Below are positions 60,335-64,000 of a stretch of 64,000 nt of DNA, piece by piece. The notes under the pieces were generated by a model. It was not told where the DNA came from and searched no databases. It saw nothing but the letters and a program-made list of their open reading frames with translations. Position 1 is the stretch's first letter; each line of letters starts with the position of its first letter. The stretch covers positions 25,479,875 to 25,543,874 of the forward strand of contig NC_049981.1 in assembly GCF_000003815.2 (NCBI RefSeq). Direction: 5' to 3'. The translations under genes were made by a program, and so were the position numbers. The DNA is from Branchiostoma floridae (Eukaryota > Chordata > Leptocardii > Amphioxiformes > Branchiostomatidae).

Positions 60335-61142
60335 ATGGCGTCGGTCCGAAATAATCCGAGTAACGTCGAAGACGTATTCGTGGCCATGGCCGCCATGGCG
60401 CCGAGAAAAGCTCTCTTTCAATCACCAAAGGAGGATGAAATGGTTGAAGGTACGTTTGGTGTACAACAATGCCCCTTCAGTGCGGTGTAAACCCGACTCC
60501 ACATTTCTCTAGATTTGGGAAGGAAACAAGTCAACAACTTTGCCGGGGTCCGCGGGACTAACACTTTTCAGTTACAGTAATAAATTTATACAAGGGAGGA
60601 GGTTGAACTCATTGAATACACGATGTTCCTGCTTACCGAAGAATGTGCCGTATTCTTTTGAATGTTTATCTGTTTTTGTTTCCCCGCAGATGGCAGTCAG
60701 TCCCTTGTGAATAAACTCATGATGGATTTTGATGTGGCCTCTGTCAGGAGATCTACCAATGCAGGTAAATAACACCTCACATCACTTAAATTTTATGACA
60801 TATAATTTGTGTTCATAAGAATGCCATCACATTGACACACAGGTTTGCATTCAAAATACAGTTTTTGGTCAATACTAGTATATGTATATGTCATTTACGG
60901 CACTGAGTCTGCATTAGAATTTTGTTTACATTTTTCCTGTAATCACAAAAATGTTAGTGCAAATTTTAGGTTAGGGACTTATTGATATATGTTTATGAAG
61001 ATTTGTTCCTGTAATGAATATAGCCTGGTTTCCATCCCCAGAGTTGCACCAGCAGCGGCTGAACGTGTTGAGACTTCGGCTGGAAGAAACGGCAGCAGAC
61101 AACTGGAGATATAAACCTGTGGACAAGCTGATGGGACTATAA
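60335..61142 (+). CDS. ANAPC16: anaphase-promoting complex subunit 16
   Basis: Small subunit of the APC/C, the ubiquitin ligase that triggers anaphase and mitotic exit. In vertebrates it sits with the TPR subunits of the complex. Exons 60335-60449, 60690-60764 and 61042-61142 (phases 1 and 1) give 96 residues (human 110). Conserved features in order are APRKALFQSPKEDEMVEDGS (human PRKALFTYPK...EDGS), FDVAS and the C-terminal helix RLRLEETAADNWRYKPVDKL, ending MGL (human EADEWRFKPIEQLLGF). The N-terminus is shorter and lacks the Ser-rich stretch of the human protein. The start has a good context (GAAAATGG). Divergent from FBXW10 and probably co-regulated with it. Confidence 0.93.
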
Positions 61143-61748
61143 CAGCTCACACTTACTCATACAGTTTACCTCCATTCAAGGACATTATTGCTCCATTGTT
61201 CAGCATCTTGTTAATGTTGTGAGGATATGACATACATGTACTTGCAAGAAATTAATGGCTGATAGTCAGCTATTTCTATTGGCACTTTGACTACATGTAC
61301 TGTCCAAGTAAACCACCTTTTTGTGGTCCACATGTTAGTCATCTTGGACAGGTGTAACTGTGAACTTGTAGATGTCTTCATGTTGTAATAATCATCCTAT
61401 CACTATGATTATGTGAGTTTAATTGGTCTAAATTTTTATAACTAATCAAAATACATGATCTAAACATTGATATTGACATGGCAATGACTGTGTGAATACA
61501 CATGTATTGTATTTCTACCCTGAATAGTGTGTGCCAAGAACTGAAGTCGCTGAAAATTAGCTGGAAGTTATAATAATGACAAGCTTGATTGGAATCCTTG
61601 TAAGAGCTGAAGTTAACTTATTTCTGTTAGATATTCGCTCACTTATTGTAAAGTAAAAGAAAACAACTGAAGCTTACGCTTTGCATCATGGACACTTCCG
61701 TGGTTTTAAAAAAAGTACTTATTTACCAGATTCTGGGCTCAGGATTGA

Positions 61749-61754
61749 AATAAA
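61749..61754 (+). promoter_or_regulatory. AATAAA poly(A) signal of ANAPC16
   Basis: First canonical signal after the ANAPC16 stop, giving a 3' UTR of about 600 nt that otherwise shows no coding frame. Confidence 0.45.
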
Positions 61755-63643
61755 GTTATACATTTTAATGAATCTGCAAGACTTAGTGTCTTTACTTGGA
61801 GCATGGATTCTGTCAGTGCATATTGTGTGTTGGGTTGTTTTGAGTGTTTTTTGTATTACGGGAGTATTAAATTCACATACTGTTCTTAAGAAGGTCCTAG
61901 AATTTTTAATTGTATTCATACGTACATGTGCATGTATTTCGATTTCTTAGCCACCTTTCCCCGTGACACACAAAGTCACCTGTTTCTTAAACCCCATTAA
62001 TAATAAGAAAGGGGTAGTATATATGCTAACCAAGTAGTAAAGGCACAAGTTGAGATTAAATCTTGTTTTTATTTGCTTTCTCCTGTATATGGGTGATTCA
62101 GTCTAGGAGGAAAGTATGCTAGAAATGCTAAGAAGGGCTATAGTGCACATAGTATGCCGAGTTAGCAGCATGGCAACTTTGCTTAAGGCTGGCAAAGATA
62201 CTGAACGAGTGGAATACGTGGCTGAATGTTTATAGGGTTAAAAGAGAGACAATGTGTAGTTGTTGTTTTTTTGTCACTTGTTCGGTATTGACTACTTTTA
62301 ACTAGTAACTTATTTCATGTGGAGTTGATTCTATCTTTAGCTTGTAGAGACAAAATCACTTTGTTGCAGCCAGCTTTTTTTCTCAATTATATATGGTGCC
62401 ATGACAATCTGGAAATATATGTCATACACTTTGTATTGCTTGTTGCTATACAAAAATGTTGTACTAGCTTTCCCTGGACCTATCACAAGCACTGCCCCTG
62501 GTTTACACCATTCACACAGAATCTCAAAAGTCAACTTCCATCAAATTGATATTTTACCATTTCTTCTACATTGTCGTAGCATCTTATTAAAGCTGAGCTG
62601 TAATAAACTAAGACAGAATAACAGTACATTTAATTTATCTGGTACACTTCATTTACAATGTAGATTCAAAGATTGGCGACTGATGTTAAAAGTACCGGAT
62701 ACATCAAATTTTTAAGGCACAATGGATTCAAATGTAAGACAAACATATCATGAAGCAGAATTTAAACAGATGATTGGTGGCCCAAATTACAGACTTTTCA
62801 AAACTTCATGATTGTGGCCTTGTTTCTGACTGTGAAATATACATATTGCAAGACTCAACCAAATGAAAAGTACAAAAGTTGATCAAGAGGCAAGAGTTAA
62901 AATCTGGTAGTTGTGTAGTACCAGTACTATGCTCTCTAATACATGTGTCAATGGAGTATTTTGTATGGAAATATTTATCCCTAAATGATACCAAGGTGAA
63001 ATGTTTAAAAAAATCTGCAGAACATTCAAGCTCTTTACACAAGAATATGGAAGAAATCATCACCCTTAAACTGGCATCACTCAAAAGAAAATAAGTGTTA
63101 AACTAAAAGTTAAGATCACCTCAAAGTAAAAGTAAATTTAAAGGAAAGCAAAATAAAAACCTAGTGTTATAATTTGGAGACATTGTGTGTCACAGTCTTA
63201 TAATTGACTACCAGCAATTGTAGCAGTCATTGTTCAGTTGTACAAATCTGACTCTGGATCAATAGGATGTTTAACAGGAAAAGAAAATGCTGTTTATGTA
63301 CTCAACAATGTGTTGTAGAATTTAAGACTAGTAGTGCCACAGCACGATTTGGAATGTTTGTATTGATGACAATCTGAATGTTGAAAAAGCGTTTTCTTAA
63401 CAACTTAAAGACAACAAAATCTATTAGTGCAAGACAGACATTGAAGTGTAGTGCTGATTCTAAGATACTGATGTTAGCTTAAAGTTTTATGAAAATATGA
63501 CTAAAATAATGTGACCATTTATAAATTTCCATCAGGATAATCTAGAACACTTGGACAAGGAAACAAGTAATAAAACGACCTATATCACTTTATCAGTGAT
63601 AAGTACAACTGCATATATGACTGGCTCCAGAGCTGGTGGTGTT
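61755..63643. other. space between convergent ANAPC16 and PAPSS
   Basis: AT-rich sequence with no gene seen. Much of it may be the PAPSS 3' UTR on the minus strand. Short frames such as 62319-62549 have no recognisable domain. Confidence 0.45.
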
Positions 63644-63759
63644 TTAGACGTTCTTGTTGAGAGACTGGTAGTAGTCAGACAGGACTGTCCATGCCTTGGG
63701 AGCCATGAATCCACTTGGCGGTTCCTCCCCCTCTCGAGCAAACTTACGCATCTTGGTCC
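63644..63759 (-). CDS. PAPSS: PAP synthase (PAPSS), last coding exon
   Basis: Bifunctional 3'-phosphoadenosine 5'-phosphosulfate synthase (ATP sulfurylase plus APS kinase), which makes the sulfate donor PAPS. Only the last exon is in the window: after the acceptor CTCTCCAG it reads [20 protein letters not shown] then [18 protein letters not shown] and TAA. This is the C-terminal end of the sulfurylase domain (human GTRMRKLAREG...[16 protein letters not shown]). It starts in phase 1, and the preceding exons lie to the right beyond 64000. Vertebrates have PAPSS1 and PAPSS2; the paralogue cannot be told here. Confidence 0.93.
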
Positions 63760-64000
63760 CTGGAGAGACACAGAAAATAACAACACATAAGGCATGCATG
63801 TATGTTGAGCAAAACTTACATGTACCAATACTCAGACCACATTAATCTTGTAGGCATCTGAGTACATTCCACAAAACTGCACTGCATGTACCAAGGTACA
63901 AACTTTCCTTCAGACTTTTCAATTTAACATTACACTAAATCTATCTGAAAATGAAAGAACCAACAACATAACTTGGTGTGACCTAACATTTTGAAGTAAG

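Overview
The window is animal nuclear DNA: intron-rich genes with GT..AG splicing, CG-containing promoters, a dense mix of small inverted-repeat transposons, one non-LTR retrotransposon and TTAGGG-type telomeric repeats. The gene set (BMP3/GDF10-type TGF-beta ligand, alpha-2,8-sialyltransferase, FBXW10, ANAPC16, PAPSS) and the style of the repeats point to an invertebrate deuterostome, most likely an amphioxus (Branchiostoma). The species is inferred, not proven.

Layout. 1-7035: no supported gene, presumed upstream region of the first gene. 7036-18397 (+): BMP3/GDF10 ligand in three coding exons separated by two introns of about 5 kb rich in repeats. 18441-21764: intergenic, with a perfect RFX X-box at 20415. 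22760-29706 (+): a 14-exon, about 600-residue coiled-coil gene with a possible upstream 5' exon (ending 21927) and a possible alternative last exon (30165-30263). 32399-39246 (-): cytosolic phenylalanyl-tRNA synthetase alpha subunit (FARSA), 14 exons, convergent with the coiled-coil gene. One FARSA intron carries a telomeric-repeat insertion with a duplicated splice acceptor. 39576-41842 (-): a 5'-truncated, frameshifted LINE with a 9-bp target duplication. 42996-45262 (+): ST8Sia-like sialyltransferase, four exons. 46345-59327 (-): F-box/WD40 protein FBXW10, ten exons, whose 6.2-kb first intron holds at least two inverted-repeat DNA transposons. 60335-61142 (+): ANAPC16, head to head with FBXW10 across a CCAAT-box-rich shared promoter. 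63644-63759 (-): last coding exon of PAP synthase (PAPSS), which continues beyond the window.

The genes do not form a pathway. FBXW10 and ANAPC16 both belong to ubiquitin-ligase systems (SCF and APC/C) and probably share a promoter. The most unusual structures are the telomere insertion with a duplicated exon edge in FARSA, an extra 60-nt FARSA exon whose splice acceptor touches a 66-nt hairpin, and several transposon families whose ends and target duplications can be read directly.
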